Shown: positions 6,002 through 14,359 of the stretch, one piece after another
Layout: each line of letters begins with the position of its first letter
Numbering within the stretch: position 1 is the stretch's first letter
Origin: JBOHHR01 sp050740975
GTDB lineage: Bacteria > Pseudomonadota > Gammaproteobacteria > JBOHHR01
Assembly (NCBI GenBank): GCA_050740975.1
Contig: JBOIEE010000158.1
Coordinates: 1-14,359 of the forward strand
Direction: 5' to 3'
DNA length: 14,359 bases
Notes under the pieces: generated by a model
Database searches by the model: none
Told to the model about the DNA's origin: nothing
What the model saw: the letters and a program-made list of their open reading frames with translations, nothing else
Translations under genes and position numbers: made by a program

Positions 6002-6910
6002 TTATGAGTGAGGAAAATGAAGGCGCAGCTCGCTCGCTTGCAGCAGGAATACGCCCTCCCCGCCCCGTTCGAATTCTAACCACATGAAGGGTACGTTGGG
6101 ATAGATCTGTTGCAGGCACTTTTCCTGGTGTCCTACCTCAACGATCAAAATCCCGGTCTCGGCCAAGTAGGCAGCGCTTTGCGTCAGCAGGCGGCGCACG
6201 ATCTGTAGCCCGTCTGCGCCGCCTGCCAGGCCCAGCTTGGGTTCAGCCCGGTACTCGGGAGGAAGTTTTTTGATCTCGGGCTCCGGCACATAAGGGGGAT
6301 TGCTGACGATAATGTCATAGGCGTGTTGAGGGAGTGCTGAAAAAACATCCGATTCATGTAACTGGATGCGATGCTCCAAACCGTGTCGCTGCAAATTTAT
6401 GCGCGCCACGCGCAAAGCGTCTTGTGAGACGTCGGTGGCATCGATCCGGCTGTCGGGGAAAGCGAGTGCGCACGCCACCGCAATACATCCGCTTCCCGTC
6501 CCTAGGTCGAGGATGCGAAGCTCTTCGTTCTTCGAAAGCCAGGGGGCGAAACGAGAGCCGATGATCTCTGAAATGGGGGAACGGGGTACCAGCACCCGTT
6601 CATCTACGTAGAACGGTAAACCCGCAAACCACGCTTCATGCACTAAATACGCGGCGGGTCGGCGGGTCTTAATCCGCTGCTCGACGAGGCGGGAGACGTT
6701 CTCTCGCGGTTCTTCCGAGACGACTCGTTTGAGTCCCGCTCCAGCAGTACCCAGCGGTAGGCCCAGGGCGGTGAGAACCAAGAAAGCGGCTTCGTCCAAG
6801 GCACAATCGGTGCCGTGTCCGAAGTAAACCCCCGCCTCGGTCAAACGTTTTTCGCCCCACTCGATCAAATCGCCGACCGTCGCTGGGCTGGCCGAAGGAG
6901 TGGGTTTCAC
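6002..6910 (-). CDS. prmB: Ribosomal protein L3 N5-glutamine methyltransferase PrmB
   Basis: 302 residues. PrmB uses S-adenosylmethionine to methylate the side-chain amide of a glutamine in ribosomal protein L3 (Gln150 in E. coli). The N-terminal helical domain with YFGHGTDCALDEA, then FYVDERVLVPRSP at 100-112, is diagnostic for PrmB rather than the release-factor enzyme PrmC. The SAM-binding loop is DLGTGSG at 135-141, and the NPPY catalytic motif that holds the target glutamine is at 204-207, followed by EYRAEPKLGLAGGADGL. Length matches E. coli PrmB (about 310). A GTG at 6910 is the only reasonable start after an in-frame TAA upstream, but no Shine-Dalgarno site is seen, so translation may depend on coupling to gatB, whose stop lies 36 nt upstream. 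Last gene of the leftward gatC-gatA-gatB-prmB run. Confidence 0.93.
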   Translation of the reverse strand: MKPTPSASPATVGDLIEWGEKRLTEAGVYFGHGTDCALDEAAFLVLTALGLPLGTAGAGLKRVVSEEPRENVSRLVEQRIKTRRPAAYLVHEAWFAGLPFYVDERVLVPRSPISEIIGSRFAPWLSKNEELRILDLGTGSGCIAVACALAFPDSRIDATDVSQDALRVARINLQRHGLEHRIQLHESDVFSALPQHAYDIIVSNPPYVPEPEIKKLPPEYRAEPKLGLAGGADGLQIVRRLLTQSAAYLAETGILIVEVGHQEKCLQQIYPNVPFMWLEFERGGEGVFLLQASELRLHFPHS

Positions 6911-6946
6911 GGTTAGCGTCTGTCGGTTTTAGGGAACAGCCGATGT

Positions 6947-8386
6947 CTACTGCAGGAGCTTTTGCAGCAACGTGTTTACTTGTTGCGGATCTGCTTTACC
7001 ACTCGATTTTTTCATCACCTGGCCCACGAAATAGGCCAGCACCTTGGTCTTACCTGCCCGATACCGCGCCAGCTGCTCTGGGTTTTCGGCCAACACATGT
7101 TTGACCAGGCTCTCTATCTCGCCGCTGTCGGTGAGCTGTCGCAGCCCGCTTGCCTCGATGATGGTATCGGCATCTCCGGACCCCTCCCCCATGGCCATGG
7201 CTTCGAATACCTGCTTGGCGATTTTGCCGGAGATGGTCTGATCGGCGATGCGCCGGATAAGGCGGCCGAGCTGCTCGGGGCTGACGGGGCAAGCGGTGAT
7301 ATCCTTACCTGCTTTGTTCAATGCACCGGCCAGCTCCCCAATAACCCAGTGAGCGGTGAGCTTGCTCTCACCGTCGGCTGCGCGCACAGCGCCCTCGTAG
7401 TAGTTGGCCAGCTCATGGGTGGCCGTGAGCAGCTCTGCTTCGTAGGCGACCAGCCCGAACTGACTCATAAACCGCCGTTTTTTGTCGTCGGGGAGCTCAG
7501 GCAAGGTGGCGCGCACTTCGGCGATAAAGCCCTCATCGATCACGAGCGGTAACAGATCGGGATCGGGGAAGTAGCGATAGTCGTTCGCTTCCTCTTTCTG
7601 CCGCATAGGGCGTGTTTCGCCTTTATCGCTGTCGAACAGGCGGGTTTCTTGGATCACTTCTCCCCTTGTTTCCAGAATATCGATTTGGCGCTCGATCTCG
7701 TATTCGATGGCTTTTTCCACAAACCGGAAGGAGTTCAGATTTTTCAGCTCGGTGCGGGTGCCGAGCCGCTGTTCGCCCTGCGGCCGCACCGATACATTGG
7801 CGTCGCAGCGAAAGGAGCCCTCCTGCATATTGCCATCACAGATCCCGAGATAGCGCACCAAGGTGTGGATCTTACGCATATAAGCCACGGCTTCTTTAGC
7901 AGAACGCAGGTCCGGTTCCGAAACGACCTCCAGCAACGGGGTGCCGGCACGGTTTAAATCGATTCCGGACAGGTCTTGAAAACCCTCGTGCAGCGATTTA
8001 CCGGCGTCTTCTTCCAAGTGAGCGCGGGTGATCCTTACTCGCTTTGTGCTGTACCCGTCGTCCTCGAGATCCAGGTAACCGTTAGCCACGATGGGTGACT
8101 CGTACTGGCTAATCTGATAGCCCCGCGGCAGATCGGGATAGAAGTAGTTTTTCCGTGCGAACACCGAGCGCCGGCTGATCTCGGCGTGTACCGCCAGGCC
8201 AAACTTCACCGCCATGCGCACGGCTTCGCGGTTGGGTACCGGGAGCACGCCCGGCAACCCCAGGTCTACCGCGCACGCTTGGGAGTTGGGCGCAGCCCCG
8301 TACGCTGTCGGCGCCCCGGAAAACATCTTGCTCTTGGTGGCCAGTTGAACATGGATTTCCAAGCCAATGACGCTTTCCCACGGCAT
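6947..8386 (-). CDS. gatB: Asp-tRNA(Asn)/Glu-tRNA(Gln) amidotransferase subunit B
   Basis: 479 residues, full length for GatB. GatB activates the misacylated Glu (or Asp) on tRNA with ATP and receives ammonia channelled from GatA, completing Gln-tRNA(Gln) or Asn-tRNA(Asn). Visible family motifs are WESVIGLEIHVQL at the N-terminus, KNYFYPDLPRGYQISQ at about 79-94, HLEEDAGKSLHEG, DLNRAGTPLLEVVSEPD, GSFRCDANVSVRP, ELKNLNSFRFVEKAIEYE and EANDYRYFPDPDLLP. The C-terminal tRNA-binding YqeY-like domain covers about the last 150 residues and ends in VGQVMKKSSGKADPQQVN. The ATG at 8386 is preferred, with AAAGGG overlapping the gatA stop and 9 nt upstream; an in-frame TTG at 8410 would add only eight residues and overlap gatA. 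The intergenic gap to gatA is 13 nt. Confidence 0.97.
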   Translation of the reverse strand: MPWESVIGLEIHVQLATKSKMFSGAPTAYGAAPNSQACAVDLGLPGVLPVPNREAVRMAVKFGLAVHAEISRRSVFARKNYFYPDLPRGYQISQYESPIVANGYLDLEDDGYSTKRVRITRAHLEEDAGKSLHEGFQDLSGIDLNRAGTPLLEVVSEPDLRSAKEAVAYMRKIHTLVRYLGICDGNMQEGSFRCDANVSVRPQGEQRLGTRTELKNLNSFRFVEKAIEYEIERQIDILETRGEVIQETRLFDSDKGETRPMRQKEEANDYRYFPDPDLLPLVIDEGFIAEVRATLPELPDDKKRRFMSQFGLVAYEAELLTATHELANYYEGAVRAADGESKLTAHWVIGELAGALNKAGKDITACPVSPEQLGRLIRRIADQTISGKIAKQVFEAMAMGEGSGDADTIIEASGLRQLTDSGEIESLVKHVLAENPEQLARYRAGKTKVLAYFVGQVMKKSSGKADPQQVNTLLQKLLQ

Positions 8387-8399
8387 AGTGGTGGACCCT

Positions 8400-9857
8400 T
8401 TATGAGGCAAACTCGGCCGGGATCTGCCGGTGCCACTCGGTGACTTGCTGATAGCGGTGGGCGAGGTTAAGCAAGCGCCCTTCCTGGAAATAATCTGCTA
8501 TGAGCTGCATACCTACCGGCAACGCTCCAACCCGGCCGACCGGAATCGACATCGCAGGCAAGCCGGCTAGGTTCGCTGGAATGGTATAGACATCAGAGAG
8601 GTACATGGCCAGCGGATCGGATGTTTTCTCAGCCAGCCGAAACGCGACGCCGGGTGCGGTCGGACCGGCGATCACGTCGACTTGCTGCAACGCGCGTTGA
8701 AAATCGTCCCGGATCAATCGCCTCACGCGTTGAGCTTTCACATAATACGCATCGTAATAGCCCGCCGAAAGGGCATAGGTACCGATCAAGATCCGCCGCT
8801 TCACTTCCGCCCCAAACCCTTCTGCGCGCGAGCGGCAGTATAAGTCTTGCAGGTCGCGGGGGTCTTTGCAGCGATACCCAAAGCGTACACCGTCATAGCG
8901 CGCCAGGTTGGACGAGCATTCTGCGGGAGCGATCACATAGTAGGCGGGGATCGAAAGCTCGGTGTGGGGAAGGGTGATCTCCCGGAAGATCACCCCCAGT
9001 CGCTTCAACTCCGTAACCGAGCCGTCGATCAAAACCGCCACTTGCTGGTCCAGTCCGTCGCTAAAATACTCTTTAGGCAAGCCTATTCTAAGGCCGTGCA
9101 GGTCCTGTTCGAGTTGGGCTGAGTAGTCATCGACCGGCCGCTCCACCGAGGTGGCGTCGCGCGGGTCAAAACCGGCCATGGCGCCGAGCAGCATGGCCGC
9201 GTCCTGTGCGCACTGGGTCATCGGCCCCCCTTGATCGAGGCTGGAAGCGAAGGCGATCATTCCCCAGCGGGAGACCCGACCATAGGTCGGCTTCAACCCC
9301 GTGATGCCACACAAAGCAGCCGGCTGCCGGATGGAACCGCCGGTATCGGTTCCCGTGGCGGCCGGCGCCAATCTGGCGGCAACGGCGGTTGCGGATCCGC
9401 CCGAAGAGCCTCCGGGCACGCGCTGCATATCCCAAGGGTTTTTTACCGGCCCATAATAGCTGCTCTCGCTCGATGAACCCATGGCGAACTCGTCCATGTT
9501 GGTTTTTCCGAGCAGCACCATCCCGGCGCTCGCCAGGCGCTTCACGACCGTGGCGTCGTAAGGGGCGATAAAACTATCCAGCATGCGCGAAGCGCAGCTG
9601 GTCTTGATCCCGCGGGTCAAGAAAATGTCTTTATGCGCAATGGGAATACCTGTCAGGGCGCCCGCTTGGCCGCTTGCCAGGCGTCGATCGGATGTTCGTG
9701 CTGTCTCCAGCGCCTGTTCCACGCAAAGCGTGATGAACGCGTTCAAATAAGGGTTGAAGCGCTCGGCGCGTTCGATGAAAATACGCGTAAGCTCTACACT
9801 GCTGATTTCTCTGCGATGGAGCAACGCGGATAATTCAGAGAGCGTTTTGTGGAACAT
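8400..9857 (-). CDS. gatA: Asp-tRNA(Asn)/Glu-tRNA(Gln) amidotransferase subunit A
   Basis: 485 residues, full length for GatA, a member of the amidase-signature family. It hydrolyses glutamine to supply ammonia to GatB. The Ser-cisSer-Lys triad is intact: K76 in PIAHKDIF, S151 in the GGSSGGSA loop and S175 in DTGGSIRQPA. Further family segments are LLGKTNMDEFAMGSSSESS, GLKPTYGRVSRWGMIAFASSLDQ, the YYDAYYVKAQRVRRLI helix and the C-terminal NLAGLPAMSIPVG. The ATG at 9857 starts the usual N-terminal helix (ELSALLHRREISSVEL), but no Shine-Dalgarno sequence precedes it, which is odd for the middle of an operon. It follows gatC by 42 nt. A 9-bp hairpin (8972-8995) lies within the gene. Confidence 0.97.
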   Translation of the reverse strand: MFHKTLSELSALLHRREISSVELTRIFIERAERFNPYLNAFITLCVEQALETARTSDRRLASGQAGALTGIPIAHKDIFLTRGIKTSCASRMLDSFIAPYDATVVKRLASAGMVLLGKTNMDEFAMGSSSESSYYGPVKNPWDMQRVPGGSSGGSATAVAARLAPAATGTDTGGSIRQPAALCGITGLKPTYGRVSRWGMIAFASSLDQGGPMTQCAQDAAMLLGAMAGFDPRDATSVERPVDDYSAQLEQDLHGLRIGLPKEYFSDGLDQQVAVLIDGSVTELKRLGVIFREITLPHTELSIPAYYVIAPAECSSNLARYDGVRFGYRCKDPRDLQDLYCRSRAEGFGAEVKRRILIGTYALSAGYYDAYYVKAQRVRRLIRDDFQRALQQVDVIAGPTAPGVAFRLAEKTSDPLAMYLSDVYTIPANLAGLPAMSIPVGRVGALPVGMQLIADYFQEGRLLNLAHRYQQVTEWHRQIPAEFAS

Positions 9858-9899
9858 TGCGCGGGTAGTGTTTGGCGACTGGTCACCGGCCGATGATCG

Positions 9900-10187
9900 C
9901 TATTCGAGGACCTTGGGTACCAAGTACAGCCCGTCTCGAACCGAGGGGGCAATGGATTGAAAGAGTTCGCGCTGGTTGATTTCGGTTACTTGGTCATGGC
10001 GTAGCCGTTGACTGATGTCTAAAGGGTGTGCAAGAGGGGACACTCCGCTGGTATCGACCTTATTCATCTGGTCCACAAGCTCTAGGATGCGCGCCAGTTG
10101 CTGCGCCAATTGTGGCTCTGCCTCGGCGTCGATCTGTAGCCGGGCGAGCCATGCGATGCGATCGATCCCCTCCTCGCTCAGTGACAT
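9900..10187 (-). CDS. gatC: Asp-tRNA(Asn)/Glu-tRNA(Gln) amidotransferase subunit C
   Basis: 95 residues, the usual GatC size. GatC wraps around GatA at its interface with GatB and stabilises the complex; it has no catalytic residues. Visible motifs are IDRIAWLARLQID at the start, the ARILELVDQMNKVDTSGVSPLAHP centre and the IAPSVRDGLYLVPKVLE tail. The ATG at 10187 is preceded after 5 nt by GGAGG; an in-frame GTG at 10232 would add 15 residues with no family match. First gene of the operon and divergent from mreB. Confidence 0.95.
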   Translation of the reverse strand: MSLSEEGIDRIAWLARLQIDAEAEPQLAQQLARILELVDQMNKVDTSGVSPLAHPLDISQRLRHDQVTEINQRELFQSIAPSVRDGLYLVPKVLE

Positions 10188-10213
10188 CAAAACCTCCGCA
10201 ACACGGTTTGGCT

Positions 10214-10231
10214 TGCCCAAAGCGTTGGGCA
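10214..10231 (-). repeat. Hairpin in the gatC leader
   Basis: TGCCCAA and TTGGGCA arms enclose AGCG. It lies 27 nt before the gatC start and would fall in the 5' leader. Its right arm overlaps a possible plus-strand -35 box. It has no T-run. Confidence 0.4.
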
Positions 10232-10289
10232 CTGCTAGAGTACAATAGATAATTTATCAAGTATATGTCGCGACTGCTTAGGAAATCAG
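10225..10289. promoter_or_regulatory. Candidate overlapping divergent promoters for gatC and mreB
   Basis: Plus strand: TTGGGC (10225-10230) and GATAAT (10248-10253), 17 nt apart. Minus strand: CTGATT (10284-10289) and TATACT (10260-10265), 18 nt apart. Both -10 boxes match five of six consensus bases, but both -35 boxes match only three. The two -10 boxes are back to back in the AT-rich patch, so gatC and mreB transcription may compete. Confidence 0.35.
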
Positions 10290-10498
10290 CGTTTTTTTGG
10301 CCCTTTCTAGGTCTGCACGCGGGGACCGGTCCGGGGTCATGGGCTGGTTATTACCGCTACCGAAGCGCTCATTTGCGGAATAAGATTTTCGTCCACGGGG
10401 CCCGCTTGCTGGAGAGGTTTAGTGAGTTCGGCGAGCAGAGGCGAAGACCAGCGGATAGGTTGCCCGCTGATTGCCAACCCCAGTTTTAAGCAAACCCC

Positions 10499-11545
<1,047 letters not shown>

Positions 11546-11567
11546 CGGAGGGCTAACCATCAAACCG

Positions 11568-12431
11568 ATGTTCAATAACACCCCCTTGGTGCACGCCAAG
11601 CTAGCGGCGGGAGTGTTATTGGCGCTTGCCCTGATGACTCTGGACCATCGAAGCGCCTATCTCGAGTCCGTGCGGGCCGCTTTGTCGGTGGTCGTATACC
11701 CGATCCAATACCTAGTCAGTCTTCCCATGAAAGCGAGCGCTTGGGCCCAGGAATCCTTGCTCACACGGCGTGCTTTGTGGCACGAAAACACACGCTTGCG
11801 GGAGCAAAACTTTTTACTACGTACTCAGTCGCAAAAGTTTGCGGCGCTACGGGCGGAAAATATTCGGCTCAGAGAATTGCTTGAATCCTCGCTGGAGAAG
11901 GGTGAGCGGGTGTTGCTGGCCGATCTGCTCGCGGTCGAGCTAGAGCCATCCGCCCACCAGGTGGTGTTAAATAAGGGAAGTAAACAAGGGGTATATATGG
12001 GACAACCGGTGGTAGACGCCCACGGCATCCTGGGCCAGGTGATCCATGTGGGGCCGTTTTCGTCCACCGGTTTGTTGATCACCGACGTCAGCCATGCCCT
12101 GCCGGTGCAGGTCAATCGTAACGGTGTTCGAGCGATCGCGGCCGGAACCGGCATCACGGATCAATTGTTGTTGTCCTACGTGCCTGTCAAGGCCGATATC
12201 CGCAAAGGAGATCTGCTGGTGTCCTCCAGCTTGGGAGGGCGATTCCCTGAGGGTTACCCGGTAGGGGACGTGACGAAAGTTGTGACCAACCCCAGCGACT
12301 CGTTTGCCAAAGTCGTTGTTACGCCTTCCGCGAGGGTTGCGCAAGCGCGTGAGGTGTTGCTGGTTTGGCCCAAGGGCCTGCCTAGCGATCTCGCTCAGCA
12401 TACGCGATTTTCCAACGTGGCGGCCCGATGA
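11568..12431 (+). CDS. mreC: Rod shape-determining protein MreC
   Basis: 287 residues. MreC crosses the inner membrane once (hydrophobic LAAGVLLALALMTL at about 11-25) and extends into the periplasm, where it binds and activates PBP2. A coiled coil at about 65-110 (ENTRLREQN, LRAENIRLRELLES) is followed by the two beta-rich lobes: LNKGSKQGVYMGQPVVDAHGILGQV, then DLLVSSSLGGRFPEGYPVG. Length and order match the family. It lies 22 nt after the mreB stop and overlaps mreD by ATGA. GGAGGG (11547-11552) is 15 nt before the ATG, longer than usual; an in-frame ATC at 11559 sits at the ideal distance but ATC starts are very rare. Confidence 0.97.
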   Translation: MFNNTPLVHAKLAAGVLLALALMTLDHRSAYLESVRAALSVVVYPIQYLVSLPMKASAWAQESLLTRRALWHENTRLREQNFLLRTQSQKFAALRAENIRLRELLESSLEKGERVLLADLLAVELEPSAHQVVLNKGSKQGVYMGQPVVDAHGILGQVIHVGPFSSTGLLITDVSHALPVQVNRNGVRAIAAGTGITDQLLLSYVPVKADIRKGDLLVSSSLGGRFPEGYPVGDVTKVVTNPSDSFAKVVVTPSARVAQAREVLLVWPKGLPSDLAQHTRFSNVAAR

Positions 12432-12916
12432 GGGTTTACCAGCGACAGGGAGGATGGGTCATCATCGCCACCTTCGTCGTGGCGTTCGTTTTAACCGCGG
12501 TGCCGGTTCCCGAATGGGCCGTTTCCTGGCGCCCCTCATGGATGGCGTTGGTGCTGGTGTATTGGTGCATGGAATTGCCAGAACGAGTAGGCATTGGAAT
12601 GGGTTGGGCTTTAGGATTGTTATTGGATGCGCTCACCGGCACCTTGTTGGGTCAGCACGCCTTAGCCATGTCCGTTACCGCTTATTTGGCGATTAAAACG
12701 CGTCAACGAATTCGGGTCTTCCCGCTGGTGCAACAAGTGCTCGTGATTAGCTTTATTTTTGCCAGCTATTTATTGGTGATGCTTTTCGTGAACGCCATGA
12801 GCGGGATCCCACCTCAGGATTGGTCTTACGCCGCACCAGTATTATCCAGCGCGCTTATTTGGCCTTGGTTATTTGCTTTACTAAAAAAGGTCCGCCGTAG
12901 GGCGCATGTTTCCTAG
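12428..12916 (+). CDS. mreD: Rod shape-determining protein MreD
   Basis: 162 residues, the same length as E. coli MreD. It is an integral inner-membrane protein with about five or six hydrophobic helices, including IIATFVVAFVLTAV near the start, a MALVLVYWCMEL helix, GMGWALGLLLDALTG, and VLVISFIFASYLLVMLF. Family-typical residues include the GWALGLLLDALTGTLLGQHAL segment. MreD binds MreC and modulates PBP2 activity in the elongasome. Its ATG overlaps the mreC TGA (ATGA), implying translational coupling, and mrdA follows after 5 nt. Confidence 0.94.
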   Translation: MRVYQRQGGWVIIATFVVAFVLTAVPVPEWAVSWRPSWMALVLVYWCMELPERVGIGMGWALGLLLDALTGTLLGQHALAMSVTAYLAIKTRQRIRVFPLVQQVLVISFIFASYLLVMLFVNAMSGIPPQDWSYAAPVLSSALIWPWLFALLKKVRRRAHVS

Positions 12917-12921
12917 CGCGC

Positions 12922-14359
12922 ATGGCGCAACCGCTGACCTTACGGGATCTCAGTCAGGAAGGCCGTATTTTCGTTCGCCGCGTTGTGGTAATGGTAGCGG
13001 TGATGGGCCTGCTCGCCGCCCTGCTGCTGGGCCGCTTGGCCTTGGTCCAAATCGTAGAGCACGATCATTATAAGGTCCTGTCACAGGAAAATCGGGTCAA
13101 GATCCTACCCTTGCCCCCGGCGCGCGGCTTGATTTACAGCCGCGACGGCGTTTTGATCGCCGAGAATCGGCCTTCGTTTAGCCTGGAGATCATTCCGGAA
13201 CGCGCTCGAGATCTCGATCAAACCTTAGCTAAGCTAGCCGCGATCATCGCCTTTGACAAGGCGGAGCTTGGGCGATTCCAAAAGGAGTTAAAGCAGAAGC
13301 GCCCCTTTGAAAGCGTCGTACTGAAGGTAGGACTGTCGGAACGAGAAGTCGCTGTCTTTTCGGTAAACCGGCATCGCTTCCCGGATGTCGCTATCGCCGC
13401 CAGACCGACGCGCTTTTATCCCTTAGGAGCGCTCATGGCGCATGCGGTCGGCTATGTCGGACGCATCGATGACGAGGAGCTGCAGCGCATCGATCACGCG
13501 AATTACAGCGGCACCACGCATATTGGGAAAACGGGGGTAGAAAAAACCTACGAGCCGATACTGCACGGGCGCGTGGGCTATCAACAGGTCGAGGTAAACG
13601 CCGAGGGACAAGTGCTGCGGGTATTGGAGGAGACCTTGCCGGTTCCGGGGAAAGATCTCCACCTCTCGCTCGATGCGTCCCTACAACGAGCGGCCACGGA
13701 TGCTCTTGGAGAACGGCGGGGGGCTGTGGTCGCTATCGATCCCAACAACGGAGGAGTGCTGACGGCCGTTAGTGTGCCCGCCTACGATCCCAACCTGTTC
13801 GTTAATGGGATCCCTTATCCGGTTTATTCTCGCTTGCAAAGCTCACCCGATCGACCTCTGTATAACCGGGTAACCCAAGGGCAATATCCTCCCGGATCTA
13901 CGATCAAACCGTTTTTGTCTCTGGCTGGATTAGAAACGGGCTTGCGCCTGCCGCAATCGATAAGCTCTTGCCCCGGGTTTTTCCGCCTGCCGGGCAAGGC
14001 CCACCGGTACCGCTGCTGGAAAAAACCGGGGCACGGGCCGGTGGACCTAAAACTCGCGATCGCACAATCCTGCGATGTGTATTTTTATCGCTTAGCGGCC
14101 GACATGGGCATCGACGAGCTGCACGCAAGGCTTAACCAGTTTGGCTTCGGCAAGCGTACCGGGGTGGATTTGCCCGAGGAGGCGAGTGGCCTTCTGCCTT
14201 CGCGGGAATGGAAACGTCGGGTGCGTAACACCATGTGGTATGCGGGAGAAACTGTGATCACCGGCATAGGGCAAGGGTATACCCTGGCGACTCCGTTACA
14301 GCTCGCCTCCGCGGTGGCAACCCTCAGCCAGCAAGGGCGACAACTGCGCCCGCGCATTG
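12922..14359 (+). CDS. mrdA: Penicillin-binding protein 2 (elongasome transpeptidase), first 479 residues
   Basis: The frame is open from the ATG at 12922 to the window edge; about 150 residues, including the KTG motif, are missing. PBP2 is the class B transpeptidase that crosslinks lateral-wall peptidoglycan with RodA. A single membrane helix spans about 21-43. The pedestal domain follows, with PPARGLIYSRDGVLIAENRP near 70-90. The transpeptidase domain has the nucleophile S326 in STIK (326-329) and S383-C384-D385 as the second motif. GIGQGYTLATPLQLA lies close to the edge. Residues C350, C365, H371 and C384 line up by position with the metal ligands described in Acinetobacter PBP2, but with Cys in place of both Asp residues. 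It begins 5 nt after the mreD stop with no strong Shine-Dalgarno site, so it is probably translated by coupling. rodA (mrdB) is expected next, outside the window. Confidence 0.96.
   Translation, partial: MAQPLTLRDLSQEGRIFVRRVVVMVAVMGLLAALLLGRLALVQIVEHDHYKVLSQENRVKILPLPPARGLIYSRDGVLIAENRPSFSLEIIPERARDLDQTLAKLAAIIAFDKAELGRFQKELKQKRPFESVVLKVGLSEREVAVFSVNRHRFPDVAIAARPTRFYPLGALMAHAVGYVGRIDDEELQRIDHANYSGTTHIGKTGVEKTYEPILHGRVGYQQVEVNAEGQVLRVLEETLPVPGKDLHLSLDASLQRAATDALGERRGAVVAIDPNNGGVLTAVSVPAYDPNLFVNGIPYPVYSRLQSSPDRPLYNRVTQGQYPPGSTIKPFLSLAGLETGLRLPQSISSCPGFFRLPGKAHRYRCWKKPGHGPVDLKLAIAQSCDVYFYRLAADMGIDELHARLNQFGFGKRTGVDLPEEASGLLPSREWKRRVRNTMWYAGETVITGIGQGYTLATPLQLASAVATLSQQGRQLRPRI

Larger units (their letters stand above)
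10188..10498. other. Divergent control region between gatC and mreB
   Basis: About 310 nt without a convincing gene. It holds a 7-bp hairpin near gatC, an AT-rich patch at 10240-10266 with promoter-like boxes on both strands, a T-run at 10292-10298, a GGACCGGTCC palindrome at 10323-10332, and a leader of about 240 nt before mreB. The mreB ATG has only a weak purine stretch (TTTTAAG) upstream. Confidence 0.6.

Noticed and set aside
6962..7552. Plus-strand frame of 196 codons opposite gatB
   Set aside because: It lies wholly within a full-length GatB with intact motifs and has no ribosome site or family match.
8972..8995. 9-bp inverted repeat GGGTGATCT/AGATCACCC inside gatA
   Set aside because: Stems of this length with a 6-nt loop are expected about once or less in a window this size by chance, and the codons encode ordinary GatA sequence. 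Weak compared with the 13-bp case.
10265..10489. 74-codon plus-strand frame ending 9 nt before mreB
   Set aside because: There is no Shine-Dalgarno site, the composition is Arg-rich and no family is recognisable. It could only be a leaderless leader peptide, which the sequence does not support.

Overview
The window looks like a chromosomal housekeeping region from a gammaproteobacterium. Supporting this are a gatCAB operon divergent from mreBCD, a PrmB of the E. coli type, an MlaC, and an MscK/MscM-type giant mechanosensitive channel. GC content is moderately high (judged by eye) and codon use is consistent throughout. The species cannot be named from the sequence; Chromatiales-like or an uncultured relative would fit. 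There is no sign of phage, transposon, CRISPR array, tRNA or rRNA.

Layout. (1) Positions 1-3150, minus strand: a likely two-gene unit of mlaC followed by the first 831 codons of a large mechanosensitive channel whose pore domain lies beyond position 1. (2) 3151-3693: a long non-coding stretch with an AT-rich core, candidate promoters in both directions and several short inverted repeats. (3) 3694-5171, plus strand: a small outer-membrane beta-barrel protein and an OmpA-domain lipoprotein, closed by a perfect 14-bp hairpin that also serves the converging gene. (4) 5230-5784, minus strand: a secreted four-cysteine protein of unknown function. (5) 6002-10187, minus strand: gatC-gatA-gatB-prmB. 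(6) 10188-10498: divergent control region. (7) 10499-14359, plus strand: mreB-mreC-mreD-mrdA, with mrdA (PBP2) cut by the right edge.

How the genes work together. The left half is an envelope block: lipid transport between membranes (MlaC), turgor relief (channel), an outer-membrane barrel, and a lipoprotein that ties the outer membrane to peptidoglycan. The right half holds the core of the elongasome (MreB filament, MreC/MreD, PBP2), which builds the lateral wall. Between them, GatCAB makes Gln-tRNA(Gln) by transamidation, and PrmB methylates a glutamine of ribosomal protein L3.

I did not find a convincing undescribed multi-gene system. The most notable items are a perfect 13-bp hairpin inside the OmpA-lipoprotein coding sequence, a Cys/Cys/His/Cys version of the PBP2 metal site, a solitary mlaC joined to an MscK-type channel, an uncharacterised four-cysteine exported protein, and a surface-loop Cys-Cys pair in the small barrel protein.
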